Positions 37,167 through 46,227 of a stretch of DNA of 64,000 nt are shown here, one piece after another. Location: NCBI GenBank assembly GCA_017527205.1, contig JAFXQK010000018.1, positions 60,031-124,030 of the forward strand, in the 5' to 3' direction. The DNA is from Lachnospiraceae bacterium (lineage in GTDB: Bacteria > Bacillota > Clostridia > Lachnospirales > Lachnospiraceae). The translations under genes and the position numbers were made by a program. The notes under the pieces were generated by a model. That model did not search any database. It was not told the origin of the DNA and saw only the letters and a program-made list of their open reading frames with translations. Each line of letters opens with the position of its first letter. Position 1 is the first letter of the stretch.

Positions 37167-37559
37167 ATGGGTATATTTGAAGTAATGTTGGATATGTGGT
37201 TTTATTTAGGATTGGCGCTGGTTGGCGCTGGAATCCTCATTTTAACCGCGGCCTTTTTCCGATATGCACGCAAGAAAATGAGCGACGGATTTATGATGGT
37301 ATGGTTTGCCATCTCAATCGTGGTTTTCCTGTTAGGCATTGTCCTGATGGTCGCAGGATATAGCTCAGCCATAATTGTTACCGTGGTTGCAACGGTAGGC
37401 GCACTGCTGTTATTGATCATTTTTGTCGTCAGCAGTATGGTATCAGAGCTGATGATGAAGGTGCGTGAGCTGGCGATGCAGGTTGCACTGTTGAATCAGG
37501 AAAACGACATGATGCTACAGCAGATAAATAAACTGAAGGAGTCTGAGAAAGATGCCTAA
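37167..37559 (+). CDS. DUF2304 membrane protein
   Basis: A 130-residue protein with three hydrophobic helices (about 8-28, 45-65 and 68-92) and a C-terminal coiled coil (MQVALLNQENDMMLQQINKL), as in DUF2304. Such proteins accompany DPM-like GT2 glycosyltransferases; one follows two genes downstream. ATG 37167 is chosen because GAGGTG precedes it; GTG 37155 would remove that site. It overlaps the next gene by eight bases. Confidence 0.75.
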   Translation: MGIFEVMLDMWFYLGLALVGAGILILTAAFFRYARKKMSDGFMMVWFAISIVVFLLGIVLMVAGYSSAIIVTVVATVGALLLLIIFVVSSMVSELMMKVRELAMQVALLNQENDMMLQQINKLKESEKDA

Positions 37560-38763
37560 ACACATCCTGTTTGTGATCAACACACTGAGCAGGGCAGGGG
37601 CGGAGACGGCACTTCTAGAGCTCCTCCCACATTTCATCGGACCGGACTATGAGGTGGACCTGTTTGTCTTACTGGGACAGGGAGAGCTTGTGGATCGGAT
37701 TCCGAAGAACGTAAGACTTTTGAATCAGAAATTTTCCAAAGAATCCGTCCTTTCAAAGCAAGGAAGGATGCATCTGATGGGAACGGCATGCAAGGCCCTG
37801 ATGGCGAGGGGAACGATCCTTAGAAGATTTCCCTATTTAGTGAAGAATGGGCTTCGCATGATGAAAAAGGGCCAACTGCAGGCCGATAAATTGCTTTGGC
37901 GAGTACTTGCGGACGGTGCACCGAGATTTGAGACGGAATATGACGCGGCAATCGCGTTCATTGAAGGGGGTTCCGCATATTACGTGGCAGATTACGTAAA
38001 AGCAAGGACAAAGCTTGGGTTTATTCACATTGATTATCCGATGGCAGGCTATGATCGCATTCTGGATCAAAACTGCTACTTAACATATGATCATGTCTTT
38101 CCGATTTCGGAGGAGACGGAAAAAAGCTTTTTGGAGACCTATCCGGAATGCATGGGAAAAACCAGCGTGTTTCACAACGTTGTCAATCAAAAGGCCATTC
38201 GTGAGAAAGCACTTTTGCCGGGAGGCTTTGAGGATGCCTATGATGGCAAGCGCATCCTGACGGTGGCAAGACTGACAAAGCAGAAGGCCTTTCCCATTGC
38301 CATTGAAGCCATGAAGCTTCTTAAGGATGCCGGCGTGAAGGTTAGATGGTACGTGCTGGGCGAGGGCGATGAGAGAAAAGGATTGGAACAAAAAATCCGA
38401 GAGCTTGGCCTGGAGGAGGATTTTCTTTTACTTGGCGCAAAGGACAACCCGTTTCCCTATTATAAGCAGGCGGATTTATATGTTCATGCAACGGCCTATG
38501 AAGGCAAAAGCATAGCCATTCAGGAGGCACAGACGCTGGCATGTCCCATCATAGTTTCTGACATTACCAGCAATAGGCAGCAGGTAAGACATGAAGAAGA
38601 CGGTTTGGTTGCCGGGCTAACGCCCAAAGCAGTCGCTGATGCCATTATGGAATTGATCTCAGATCCTGAAAAGGCAAGGCGGCTTGGGGATAACGCGGCA
38701 AAGCGCAAGGTCGCTTATGAAGAGGACTTAGAAGCACTGAACAATTTATTATCGAGGGATTAA
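37552..38763 (+). CDS. GT4 family glycosyltransferase
   Basis: A 403-residue GT-B glycosyltransferase. The N-terminus reads FVINTLSRAGAETALLELL (acceptor-domain glycine loop). The C-terminal domain has ILTVARLTKQKAFPIAIEAM, WYVLGEGDERKGLE and YVHATAYEGKSIAIQEAQTL with the E-x7-E-type nucleotide-sugar motif. The acceptor and donor are unknown. It is translationally coupled to DUF2304 (start inside its end) and followed one base later by the GT2 gene. Confidence 0.88.
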   Translation: MPKHILFVINTLSRAGAETALLELLPHFIGPDYEVDLFVLLGQGELVDRIPKNVRLLNQKFSKESVLSKQGRMHLMGTACKALMARGTILRRFPYLVKNGLRMMKKGQLQADKLLWRVLADGAPRFETEYDAAIAFIEGGSAYYVADYVKARTKLGFIHIDYPMAGYDRILDQNCYLTYDHVFPISEETEKSFLETYPECMGKTSVFHNVVNQKAIREKALLPGGFEDAYDGKRILTVARLTKQKAFPIAIEAMKLLKDAGVKVRWYVLGEGDERKGLEQKIRELGLEEDFLLLGAKDNPFPYYKQADLYVHATAYEGKSIAIQEAQTLACPIIVSDITSNRQQVRHEEDGLVAGLTPKAVADAIMELISDPEKARRLGDNAAKRKVAYEEDLEALNNLLSRD

Positions 38764-38764
38764 C

Positions 38765-39550
38765 ATGCAGAATTCAAAGCCAAAGGAATTGTTGATCATT
38801 ATACCGGCGTATAATGAGGAACAAAACATACTGGCTGTGTTGAAGGATCTGAAAACACCTGAGATTATGGAAATCGCGGATGTTTTGGTCATCAATGACG
38901 CATCCTCTGACGCAACTAACAGAATTGTTAAAAATGCTGGATTTACGCTGATCTCCAATATCTTTAATCTGGGATACGGGAGCACGATTCAGTTGGGCTA
39001 TAAATATGCCATCCGAAGAAAGTACAAGTACGTCATTCAGATGGATGCGGACGGTCAGCATGACGTCTGCAACGTCATGAAATTGTACGACAGGTTAAAG
39101 ACGCCGAATCGGGAAGGAAAATATCCTGACATTGTTTTAGGCTCCCGATTTATGGAGGGCAGCAGTGATTTTGAAGTGTCAGCTGCAAAGCAGTTTGCCT
39201 TTGTGTTGTTTCGGTTTTTAATAAAGCTCTTTACGGGCAGAAGGATTGCGGATCCGACCACGGGTCTTCAGGGCTTAAGCAGCAGAGCGGTTTTGTACTA
39301 TTCCAAGTATGGACGCTTTGATGACCGTTATCCCGATGCAAACATGATTATTTTAATGCTGTTGGTAGGATACCGCATAGAAGAGATGCCCGCCGTCATG
39401 CATTGCCGCACGGCCGGAGAGAGTATGCACTCGGGACTGAAACCATTTATTTACATGATCCGAATGGTATTCTCCATTCTGGCAGTGGTATTTAGAATTA
39501 AAATCTTGCAAAAGAAAGCCGGAGAGAAGAGAGATGTTATCTTTTATTAA
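38765..39550 (+). CDS. DPM1-like GT2 glycosyltransferase
   Basis: A 261-residue GT-A glycosyltransferase with IIPAYNEEQNILAVLKDL, DVLVINDASSDAT and the metal-binding QMDADGQHD. It resembles polyprenyl-phosphate (dolichol-phosphate) glycosyltransferases, which pair functionally with small membrane proteins such as DUF2304. The C-terminal helix may associate with the membrane. Its end overlaps the DUF4832 gene by 17 bases. Confidence 0.88.
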   Translation: MQNSKPKELLIIIPAYNEEQNILAVLKDLKTPEIMEIADVLVINDASSDATNRIVKNAGFTLISNIFNLGYGSTIQLGYKYAIRRKYKYVIQMDADGQHDVCNVMKLYDRLKTPNREGKYPDIVLGSRFMEGSSDFEVSAAKQFAFVLFRFLIKLFTGRRIADPTTGLQGLSSRAVLYYSKYGRFDDRYPDANMIILMLLVGYRIEEMPAVMHCRTAGESMHSGLKPFIYMIRMVFSILAVVFRIKILQKKAGEKRDVIFY

Positions 39551-40808
39551 AGCTTTGGGCGTGGGCTTTCAGCCAGCCGGGCTAATAGAAGTTACGGGCT
39601 CCTTGGATCAACCTGGCAGGGGCTGGTATCGCATTTATACCTACCGGCTGGAGGAAGAAGCCTGGGAGGAGCCTGTGAGGTATCCCGGGGAGAGCCTGGC
39701 CCTGACGTTATTCAACATTGGAGCCTGCAAGGATGAGGATTTGGGCAGGGAGGTGCTGGATCGAATCGACCAAATGCTGCAGCACTTTGAAATGCTTGGC
39801 TTCGACCTGATCCTCAGAATATGCTATGACACGGAAGGAAAAGGGATGGTAAGGGAACCCTCCCTTTTTTCGCAAGTAAAAAAGCATATTGCGCAGCTTG
39901 CTCCTATATTAAAAAAGCACGCAAATCACATCTATGTCTATCAGGGTCTGCTTGTGGGAAGCTGGGGAGAGATGCATGAATCGAAGTTTCTTCTTCCGCA
40001 GTACTTAAAGGAATTGATGGAAACCTTCCTCCGCGAAACGGATGGGAAGGTTAAACTGAGCGTTCGAAAGCCCGTACAATATCGCATTGCTTTTTCGGAG
40101 GGACAGGAGAGGAGGCAGATTGGATTTTTCAATGACGGCATGCTGGGTTCAGGGACGCACCTTGGAACCTTTGCGCCGGAAACTGCGGGAAGGGGAAATT
40201 GGAAGGAGCCATGGAGCCAGGAGGAAGAAATCCGGTTTATGGCACCATTGATCGACGAGGTCCCCTATGGCGGAGAGGTGCTTATGCCGCCGATGCCACT
40301 CGCTCCGGAAAACATTTTGGAGACCCTTCGAAGCCTCCGCGTCTCCTATTTGAATTCCACGCATGACGCGGCGCTTCTTTCGGAATGGAAGCGGACTAGC
40401 TTCGAAGGAATGCCGTTCTTTACTTATGTGGGAGAGCACCTTGGCTACCGATTCCTAGTTCGAAGCGTGCAGGGAAAATGGGGAAAGAACATGGAGCTTA
40501 CCGTCACCATTGAAAACAGTGGTTTTGGTTCCTGCTATGAGGATGTGGATACTGTGATTTTAGGCCGCACGGATGAGTATGCCGCGCTCGTCACGCTCGG
40601 TACGCTAAACGGCAATCTAAAAGACCTCCATGGCGGCAAGACGGGCAGCTATAGCGGTACCTTTCGCACAGAGAGCCTTACCCTCCGCGACAAAGGAGCA
40701 CGGCTTCAAATCCTGGCGCTCCTTCGCCGCAAACGCGATGGCCGCACCATCCACTTCGCCCAACAAGAAACGGAATGCGGCCTCCTGCTGGGATATTTCA
40801 CCAAATGA
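39534..40808 (+). CDS. DUF4874/DUF4832 domain protein
   Basis: A 424-residue protein. The N-terminal TIM-barrel-like domain has the DUF4874 signature NPGRGWYRIYTYRL-like QPGRGWYRIYTY and LLVGSWGEMHESKF. The C-terminal part (from ~230, with SQEEEIRFMAPLIDEVPYGG and STHDAALLSEWK) is DUF4832, ending in a beta-sandwich. Related proteins look like glycoside hydrolases, so it may trim the polysaccharide. No signal peptide is evident, which is odd for a surface hydrolase. GGAGAGAAG precedes the start. It is the last gene before a palindromic repeat. Confidence 0.75.
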   Translation: MLSFIKALGVGFQPAGLIEVTGSLDQPGRGWYRIYTYRLEEEAWEEPVRYPGESLALTLFNIGACKDEDLGREVLDRIDQMLQHFEMLGFDLILRICYDTEGKGMVREPSLFSQVKKHIAQLAPILKKHANHIYVYQGLLVGSWGEMHESKFLLPQYLKELMETFLRETDGKVKLSVRKPVQYRIAFSEGQERRQIGFFNDGMLGSGTHLGTFAPETAGRGNWKEPWSQEEEIRFMAPLIDEVPYGGEVLMPPMPLAPENILETLRSLRVSYLNSTHDAALLSEWKRTSFEGMPFFTYVGEHLGYRFLVRSVQGKWGKNMELTVTIENSGFGSCYEDVDTVILGRTDEYAALVTLGTLNGNLKDLHGGKTGSYSGTFRTESLTLRDKGARLQILALLRRKRDGRTIHFAQQETECGLLLGYFTK

Positions 40809-40828
40809 GCAAAGCTTGCGACAGGATC

Positions 40829-40897
40829 GAGGGGATGGGGGCAAGGGTCTTTCTAGGTCAAAAGGTTAGTAGAAAGACCCTTGCACCCTAGCCCCGA
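40829..40897. repeat. Palindromic repeat, copy B (family shared with 3.8 kb)
   Basis: Perfect 15-base arms 40841-40855 and 40870-40884 surround a 14-base loop, flanked by imperfectly paired G-rich (GGGGATGGGG) and C-rich (CCCTAGCCCC) runs. The core GGTCTTTCTAGGTCAAAAG is identical to copy A at 3.80 kb, but arm bases outside the core differ and still pair (GGATGGTC versus AAGGGTC). A TTTTC follows, so it could also terminate. Confidence 0.85.
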
Positions 40898-40954
40898 GTC
40901 TTTTCATAAACCAGATCAGTCAGTATTCGATAAAGGGAAGGAGGGCACGATTTG

Positions 40955-42040
40955 ATGAAGATTTGTTTTTTTTCGGGTGACGTAACGCGAAATGGCGGAA
41001 CGGAACGCGTGTCCATCACCATCGCAAATGAACTTGCAAAGGATCCTGCATATCAAGTGTGCTTCCTAAGCCTTGTGGAACAAAAGGAGTGCCCGGCTTA
41101 CGAGATTGCTCAAGACATTTCACGCCATGCACTGGGAGAGCGGTGGCTGTCTCCGGGACCAGCCTACCTTCCTCTCATTCCTAAGGTTCGTAAGTTCTTA
41201 AAAGAGAATCAAATTGATCTGATCATTGATATCGACATTGTATTAGACGTACTCTCTGTTCCGGCGGCAGCAGGCCTAAAGACAAGAGTATTGTCCTGGG
41301 AGCACTCCAACTGTGCGTTTGAATTGACACAGGGGTGGTATCGCAGATTCATTCTGAATCTGTTTACCAGACGAACGGATGGCGTCGTGACGCTGACGCC
41401 TGGCGATGCGTTAGCATTTCAGAAGCATTTTAAGAACAAAAAGCACATTATTTCGATCTTTAATCCGGCTTCCGCTGCGGGCGTTTCCTTAGATGGACCA
41501 CGCGAAAACTGGTTGATTACGGCAGCAAGACTTGTGCCGGAAAAGGGCTTTGACGATCTCATGCTGGTTGCCAAGGAAGTGCTTCCAACGCATCCGGATT
41601 GGAAATGGATTCTCTGCGGAGACGGGCCAATGCGCGAAGAATTAGAAGCCTTTTGTCAAAAAGAAAAGCTTAAGGAGCAGCTGGTACTGGCCGGGTATGT
41701 TCCGAAGGTGGAAGAGTATCTTGCCAAATCAAAAATATTTGTGCTAACCTCGAAGGCGGAGGGGCTGCCAATGTGTCTTTTGGAGGCAAGAGCCTGCGGC
41801 GTTCCCTGTGTGAGCTTTGACGTTCCTACGGGACCGGCCGATCTGATCGAAGAGGGCGTCAACGGCTATCTGATCCAGCCGTTTGACGTAAAAGCCATGG
41901 CAGAGAAATGCTCTTTGCTGATGGAGAATCCTTCACTTCAGGCGGCCATGGGAGAGAGCGCCTTAGAACATTTGGATCAGTTTTATCTACAAAGCATTAT
42001 CAGTCAATGGAAGAATTTCATTGGAGAGCTTATAAAATGA
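40955..42040 (+). CDS. GT4 family glycosyltransferase (EpsF-like)
   Basis: A 361-residue GT-B glycosyltransferase. The N-terminus has SGDVTRNGGTERVSITIANE, and the C-terminal donor domain has LITAARLVPEKGFDDLM, ILCGDGPMREELE and VLTSKAEGLPMCLLEARACG. AGGAGGG lies at good spacing before ATG 40955; a TTG one codon upstream is not needed. It begins a new transcription unit after repeat copy B and overlaps the flippase gene by four bases (ATGA). Confidence 0.88.
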   Translation: MKICFFSGDVTRNGGTERVSITIANELAKDPAYQVCFLSLVEQKECPAYEIAQDISRHALGERWLSPGPAYLPLIPKVRKFLKENQIDLIIDIDIVLDVLSVPAAAGLKTRVLSWEHSNCAFELTQGWYRRFILNLFTRRTDGVVTLTPGDALAFQKHFKNKKHIISIFNPASAAGVSLDGPRENWLITAARLVPEKGFDDLMLVAKEVLPTHPDWKWILCGDGPMREELEAFCQKEKLKEQLVLAGYVPKVEEYLAKSKIFVLTSKAEGLPMCLLEARACGVPCVSFDVPTGPADLIEEGVNGYLIQPFDVKAMAEKCSLLMENPSLQAAMGESALEHLDQFYLQSIISQWKNFIGELIK

Positions 42041-43581
42041 GTGCCAGTCGTGCAAAAAACATAGGTAAAAATAGTTTGATTAGCATCCTTTCCCAACTGT
42101 TGATCATCGTGGCAGGATTCTTTAGTCAAAGAGTGATTAACGTCAGGCTTGGGACGGAGCTTGTGGGATTAAATGGCGTCATTTCGAACGTTATTGCCGT
42201 TTTTTCCGTATCTGAGCTCGGTCTGTCCACCGCTATTGTTTTTCATCTTTATCGCGCATTGGCGCAGGCGCGGGAAGAGAAAATTGCCGCACTGATGAAC
42301 CTGTATCGCAGGGCATATCTTGTCGTAGCGGGCGTGATTACTTTGCTTGGACTTGCGTTTTTGCCTTTTTTCCACCTGTTTACCAAGGAGAATCATTTTG
42401 CATTGTCCTATGTCAGACTGATTTATGTTCTGTGGCTCGTCAAAACGGTTTTGGGATATCTGCTGTCCTACAAGCGCTCCATCTTGATCGCGGATCAAAG
42501 GGAATATGTCAGCAGCCTGCTGGCCATGACTGCAACCATCCTACAGTATTTTTCCATCATCGTCATTATTTTGCTTGGTGGGAAATATGAGTGGGCATTA
42601 TCCCTTAGCATTTTCTTTGACGTGATCATGAACTGTGTGATGATCGCTTATGTCAATCAAACATATCCCTATCTGCGAAGAAGTCATGGACGTCTGGAAG
42701 ACAAAGGCTTGGCACAGTCCATTTTTATAGACGTTAAAAATTTATTTGCCACCAGAATTGCGCAAAAGCTTTTGGGCAGTACGGACAACCTGATCCTGTC
42801 CAGCTTTATTAACCTGAGCATTGTAGGCTTTTATTCCAATTACTGCCTAATTACCCAGTCCCTAATCAATGTGATGCAGGCTCTTTCAGGAGCTTTGCAA
42901 CCGACGATTGGCAATCTGATCGTCGAAGAGGATCGGGATCGCGACCAGGAGCTGCTACAGGCATTTACCTTTGTGTTCTTTTTTCTTGCAGCCATCATTA
43001 CGTGCGGCGTGGCAGGAATGGCGTCCATCTTTGTCGGAGACATTTGGCTGGGCGAGGAGTTCCTTCTGCCAATACCGACCGTATTTTTCCTCTCCGTAAA
43101 TTGCATGCTCTATATTATGAGCTTGCCTATCGGAGCGTTTATCAGTGCCAGCGGATTATTTCAATTCGAGAAAAAAATAGCGCTGTCCGCAGCCATTGTC
43201 AATCTGCTTCTTTCTCTTGTACTTGTGCAGCCCTTGGGATTGCCTGGGGTTTTGACGGGAACGCTGGCTGCTTATATGATCCTGATCATAGGAAAGTCAG
43301 TGGGCTTTTGCAGGCTGTATTTGCGGAAGGCCTGCGGCGCATATCTCATGCAGCTTCTGGAGTATGGTGTGCTTTCGGTGGCAGAAGGAGCGGCGTGCGT
43401 TTATCTTACGGGAAAGCTTTGCGGCAGTTTTACGATTTTCGGCTTTTTAGGTGCGCTGGCCGTCTGCGTGATTTTCCCATGTGGCATCAATGGCCTGCTG
43501 TTTTATCGCTCGAAGCGAACGAAGAGTTTACTTGTTCTTGTAAAAAAATATGTTCGTAATGCTAAGAAAACGCCTAAGTAG
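42037..43581 (+). CDS. Polysaccharide flippase (MOP superfamily)
   Basis: A 514-residue integral membrane protein with 12-14 predicted helices, of the Wzx/RfbX-like oligosaccharide flippase type. It starts with ARAKNIGKNSLISIL-like sequence typical of the group and contains long aromatic-rich helices throughout. It probably moves lipid-linked oligosaccharides made by the neighbouring glycosyltransferases. The start ATG 42037 overlaps the previous stop. It is distinct from PelG, so the locus carries two exporters. Confidence 0.85.
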   Translation: MSASRAKNIGKNSLISILSQLLIIVAGFFSQRVINVRLGTELVGLNGVISNVIAVFSVSELGLSTAIVFHLYRALAQAREEKIAALMNLYRRAYLVVAGVITLLGLAFLPFFHLFTKENHFALSYVRLIYVLWLVKTVLGYLLSYKRSILIADQREYVSSLLAMTATILQYFSIIVIILLGGKYEWALSLSIFFDVIMNCVMIAYVNQTYPYLRRSHGRLEDKGLAQSIFIDVKNLFATRIAQKLLGSTDNLILSSFINLSIVGFYSNYCLITQSLINVMQALSGALQPTIGNLIVEEDRDRDQELLQAFTFVFFFLAAIITCGVAGMASIFVGDIWLGEEFLLPIPTVFFLSVNCMLYIMSLPIGAFISASGLFQFEKKIALSAAIVNLLLSLVLVQPLGLPGVLTGTLAAYMILIIGKSVGFCRLYLRKACGAYLMQLLEYGVLSVAEGAACVYLTGKLCGSFTIFGFLGALAVCVIFPCGINGLLFYRSKRTKSLLVLVKKYVRNAKKTPK

Positions 43582-43602
43582 AAAGGTGTCTGGAGACATG
43601 AC

Positions 43603-45936
43603 ATGAATGAGATTTTAGTATCGATTATTATTCCTGCGTATAAAACGGAAAAATACTTGGAGCAATGTATTGACAGTGCGCTGAGTCAAAGCTATCCAAA
43701 TCTGGAAATTATCCTGGTGGATGATGGCTCTCCGGATCGGTGTCCGCAAATCATGGATACGTATGCTGCAGAACATGAGAAGGTTTCGGTCGTTCATAAG
43801 AAGAATCAGGGAATCGGATTTGCACGTAACACAGGTGTTTCCACCGCCCATGGTGACTATGTTTTTTTCATGGATTCGGACGATTGCCTTGATGGAACGC
43901 AGGCCATTACCAGACTGGTTCGTGAGGCAGAAAAAACGCAGGCGGACATTGTCGTAGGGAATTATCGAAAACTTCAGGGGAAGGAATGCTTAGGAGTTAA
44001 TGAGCATCATTTCCACGAGGATACAGACATGGATTCACCCGATGCCAGATTTTCCGGTTTTTACCGTTATGGTCACCTGGCATATGTCTGGGGAAAGCTC
44101 TATCGAAGGGAATTTCTGCTCCAGCGAGACGTCTGGCTCAGGGACTATCCCTTTACGCAGGACAAGGCATACAACATGCTTTGCTATGCCTGTCATCCCC
44201 GCTATGCATTTATTGAGGAAAGTGTATATTTGTATCGCATCAATGAGGAATCCGTGACCTTTCGGTATAAGCCGAACATGAGCAGTGTTTGGCTTTCCAT
44301 CGCAAAGGATTTTCATGAGGAATTGCAGAAAAGAGGCATGGAAGACCATTATAGGGACATTACGGCCTTTCATATCTTCTTTGGCAGCTTTTTCCTGGTA
44401 AAGCAGGAGCTGATGGCAAAGCATGGCATGCGAGGCGCCATTCGTACCGTCAAGGAATATGGCAGCGATCCGTTTGCAAAGCAGGCCATGAAGGATCTCG
44501 CAAAAGGAAAATATGTCAGGGATATTTCCAGTTTCACCTGGAAGGTATTGATTCGGTTATCAGCCATTCTCTTTTTCATTCACGGATACGCACTGTTTGT
44601 TCTTGGCATTTCCCTGGTAAGAACACTGCAGATTGATGGTAAGATTACGGAAAAAAGAAATAAGACAAATCATCCTGAAAAAGAGAAGCAAATGACGGCA
44701 GGAAAAAAGCGTATGCAGGCGGAAACGCTGTGTCTTTGCGAGCTACTTAGGATAGCCTTGACCGGTGAGAGGGATGCAAAGCAAATTGAGGCGCTTTTGG
44801 ATCAGGTTAATCTGGAGAAGGTCATTTCCATGGCGCGGGAACACAGGGTGCTTCCCATGCTCTATGACGTGCTGGAGGAATCTCTTGAAAGGCGCGATCC
44901 TACGCTACTTAAAAAGCTCCAGCAGGCAGGGGAAATGGTTGTCAAGCAAAGCTATAGACTCTTGTTTTTGACGAAGGATTTAACGGAACTGATCCAAACA
45001 CATGGCATTCCCGTAGTGGTGCTTAAGGGATGTGGCGTGGCATCCTATTATCCCGTTCCTGAGTATCGTAAATCTGGTGACGTGGATCTCTTGTTTCGAA
45101 ATATGGAGGATGTCTACGCGGTAGGAAAGCTCCTGGAGCAGCGCGGTTTTATTGTAAAGGAGGAGCAGCACGCGAACCATCACATTGTTTATCAGGGCCC
45201 GGACGGCATTGACCTGGAGCTGCATGCCATGCTTGCGGAGCCCTTTGATAATGAGAACGTTAATCAAAAGATGGAGGAGCTGCTGCCCAGATATTTTGAG
45301 GCCATTCAGGAGACAAATTCCATGGGAATCACAATCCCGACCACTGCGGATCCCCTGCAGGCGTTGGAGCTATTGCTTCACATGCTGCAACACTTCCTAA
45401 GGGCAGGCTTTGGATTAAAGCTTCTTACGGACTGGGTGGTATTTTGGAATCAGCTTTGTGAGGAGGATACGGCGAAGCAGTTTACGGCGCTGGCGGAGGA
45501 ATGCGGCGTCTCTGGATTTGCAAAGGCAGTAACGCTCCTTTGCGAGAAATACTTAGGATTAACAAAAATGCACATTTACGGAGACAATCTGGAGGCGGAG
45601 TTCTCCAAAGGATATGCCGAGCAATTCCTGATGGACATCATTCAGGCGGAGGAATTTGGCAAGGCTGACAAAAACCGCATGGTTGCGCTTCGGAAAAGGA
45701 GCCTTTGGGGATATGTCAAGGAATTCCATTATCAGATGAGAATGAACTATGCCGAGGAGAGCAAAAAAAAGTGGAAATGGCCGTATTTATGGTGTAAGAC
45801 CTTCGTTACGTTCCTTAGGAACAATCGGCGCCTGGGAAGGGGGAGCCTTCACAGTATTTTGAAGAACGCGGGAGAGCGTGCGGGAGTCGTAGAAGAAATG
45901 CGTTTGTTTCATAAAAAAACAAACAAGAAAAAATAA
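43603..45936 (+). CDS. GT2 glycosyltransferase fused to NTP_transf_5 nucleotidyltransferase
   Basis: A 777-residue fusion. Residues 1-330 are a GT2 glycosyltransferase (SIIIPAYKTEKYLEQCIDS, LVDDGSPD, FMDSDDCLDG). A hydrophobic helix around 320-345 ends that part. Residues ~365-760 are a PF14907-type nucleotidyltransferase: VVVLKGCGVASYYPVPEYRK leads into GDVD at 492-495, the metal-binding DxD. PF14907 proteins accompany some lasso peptide and polysaccharide clusters. The acceptor of either domain is unknown. The gene is 12 bases upstream of a PqqD gene, which favours a peptide-related role (inference). Confidence 0.85.
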   Translation: MNEILVSIIIPAYKTEKYLEQCIDSALSQSYPNLEIILVDDGSPDRCPQIMDTYAAEHEKVSVVHKKNQGIGFARNTGVSTAHGDYVFFMDSDDCLDGTQAITRLVREAEKTQADIVVGNYRKLQGKECLGVNEHHFHEDTDMDSPDARFSGFYRYGHLAYVWGKLYRREFLLQRDVWLRDYPFTQDKAYNMLCYACHPRYAFIEESVYLYRINEESVTFRYKPNMSSVWLSIAKDFHEELQKRGMEDHYRDITAFHIFFGSFFLVKQELMAKHGMRGAIRTVKEYGSDPFAKQAMKDLAKGKYVRDISSFTWKVLIRLSAILFFIHGYALFVLGISLVRTLQIDGKITEKRNKTNHPEKEKQMTAGKKRMQAETLCLCELLRIALTGERDAKQIEALLDQVNLEKVISMAREHRVLPMLYDVLEESLERRDPTLLKKLQQAGEMVVKQSYRLLFLTKDLTELIQTHGIPVVVLKGCGVASYYPVPEYRKSGDVDLLFRNMEDVYAVGKLLEQRGFIVKEEQHANHHIVYQGPDGIDLELHAMLAEPFDNENVNQKMEELLPRYFEAIQETNSMGITIPTTADPLQALELLLHMLQHFLRAGFGLKLLTDWVVFWNQLCEEDTAKQFTALAEECGVSGFAKAVTLLCEKYLGLTKMHIYGDNLEAEFSKGYAEQFLMDIIQAEEFGKADKNRMVALRKRSLWGYVKEFHYQMRMNYAEESKKKWKWPYLWCKTFVTFLRNNRRLGRGSLHSILKNAGERAGVVEEMRLFHKKTNKKK

Positions 45937-45948
45937 GCGAGGGAAAGC

Positions 45949-46212
45949 ATGAAGATTAATGAAGAATATCAACTGAAAAGCATGGGTGGGCACTCTGTTG
46001 TGACATCTGGTGAGCAGGGGGATACCATATTGTTCGCCTTGAATGAGACGGGTGCCTTTCTCTGGAAGGGAATCCAGGAGGGACTCTCCAAGGAGGAGCT
46101 GAAAAAGCAGCTGTGTTTGGAATATGAGGCTGATCCCGAGGAAGAGGAGCTGATTGCCAATGACGTGGAGGAATTTCTTTTGCAACTAAAAACCATGGGT
46201 GTATTGGATTAA
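45949..46212 (+). CDS. PqqD family protein
   Basis: An 87-residue PqqD-like winged-helix protein with ILFALNETGAFLWKGIQEGL in the middle and a C-terminal VEEFLLQLKTMGVLD helix. It should bind a leader peptide and deliver it to a modifying or exporting protein. It sits between the nucleotidyltransferase fusion and a two-component pair, and 1.6 kb before a small protein with a leader-like N-terminus. The start follows GAGGGAAAGC. Confidence 0.85.
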   Translation: MKINEEYQLKSMGGHSVVTSGEQGDTILFALNETGAFLWKGIQEGLSKEELKKQLCLEYEADPEEEELIANDVEEFLLQLKTMGVLD

Positions 46213-46227
46213 TGGAGGAAGAAACGC

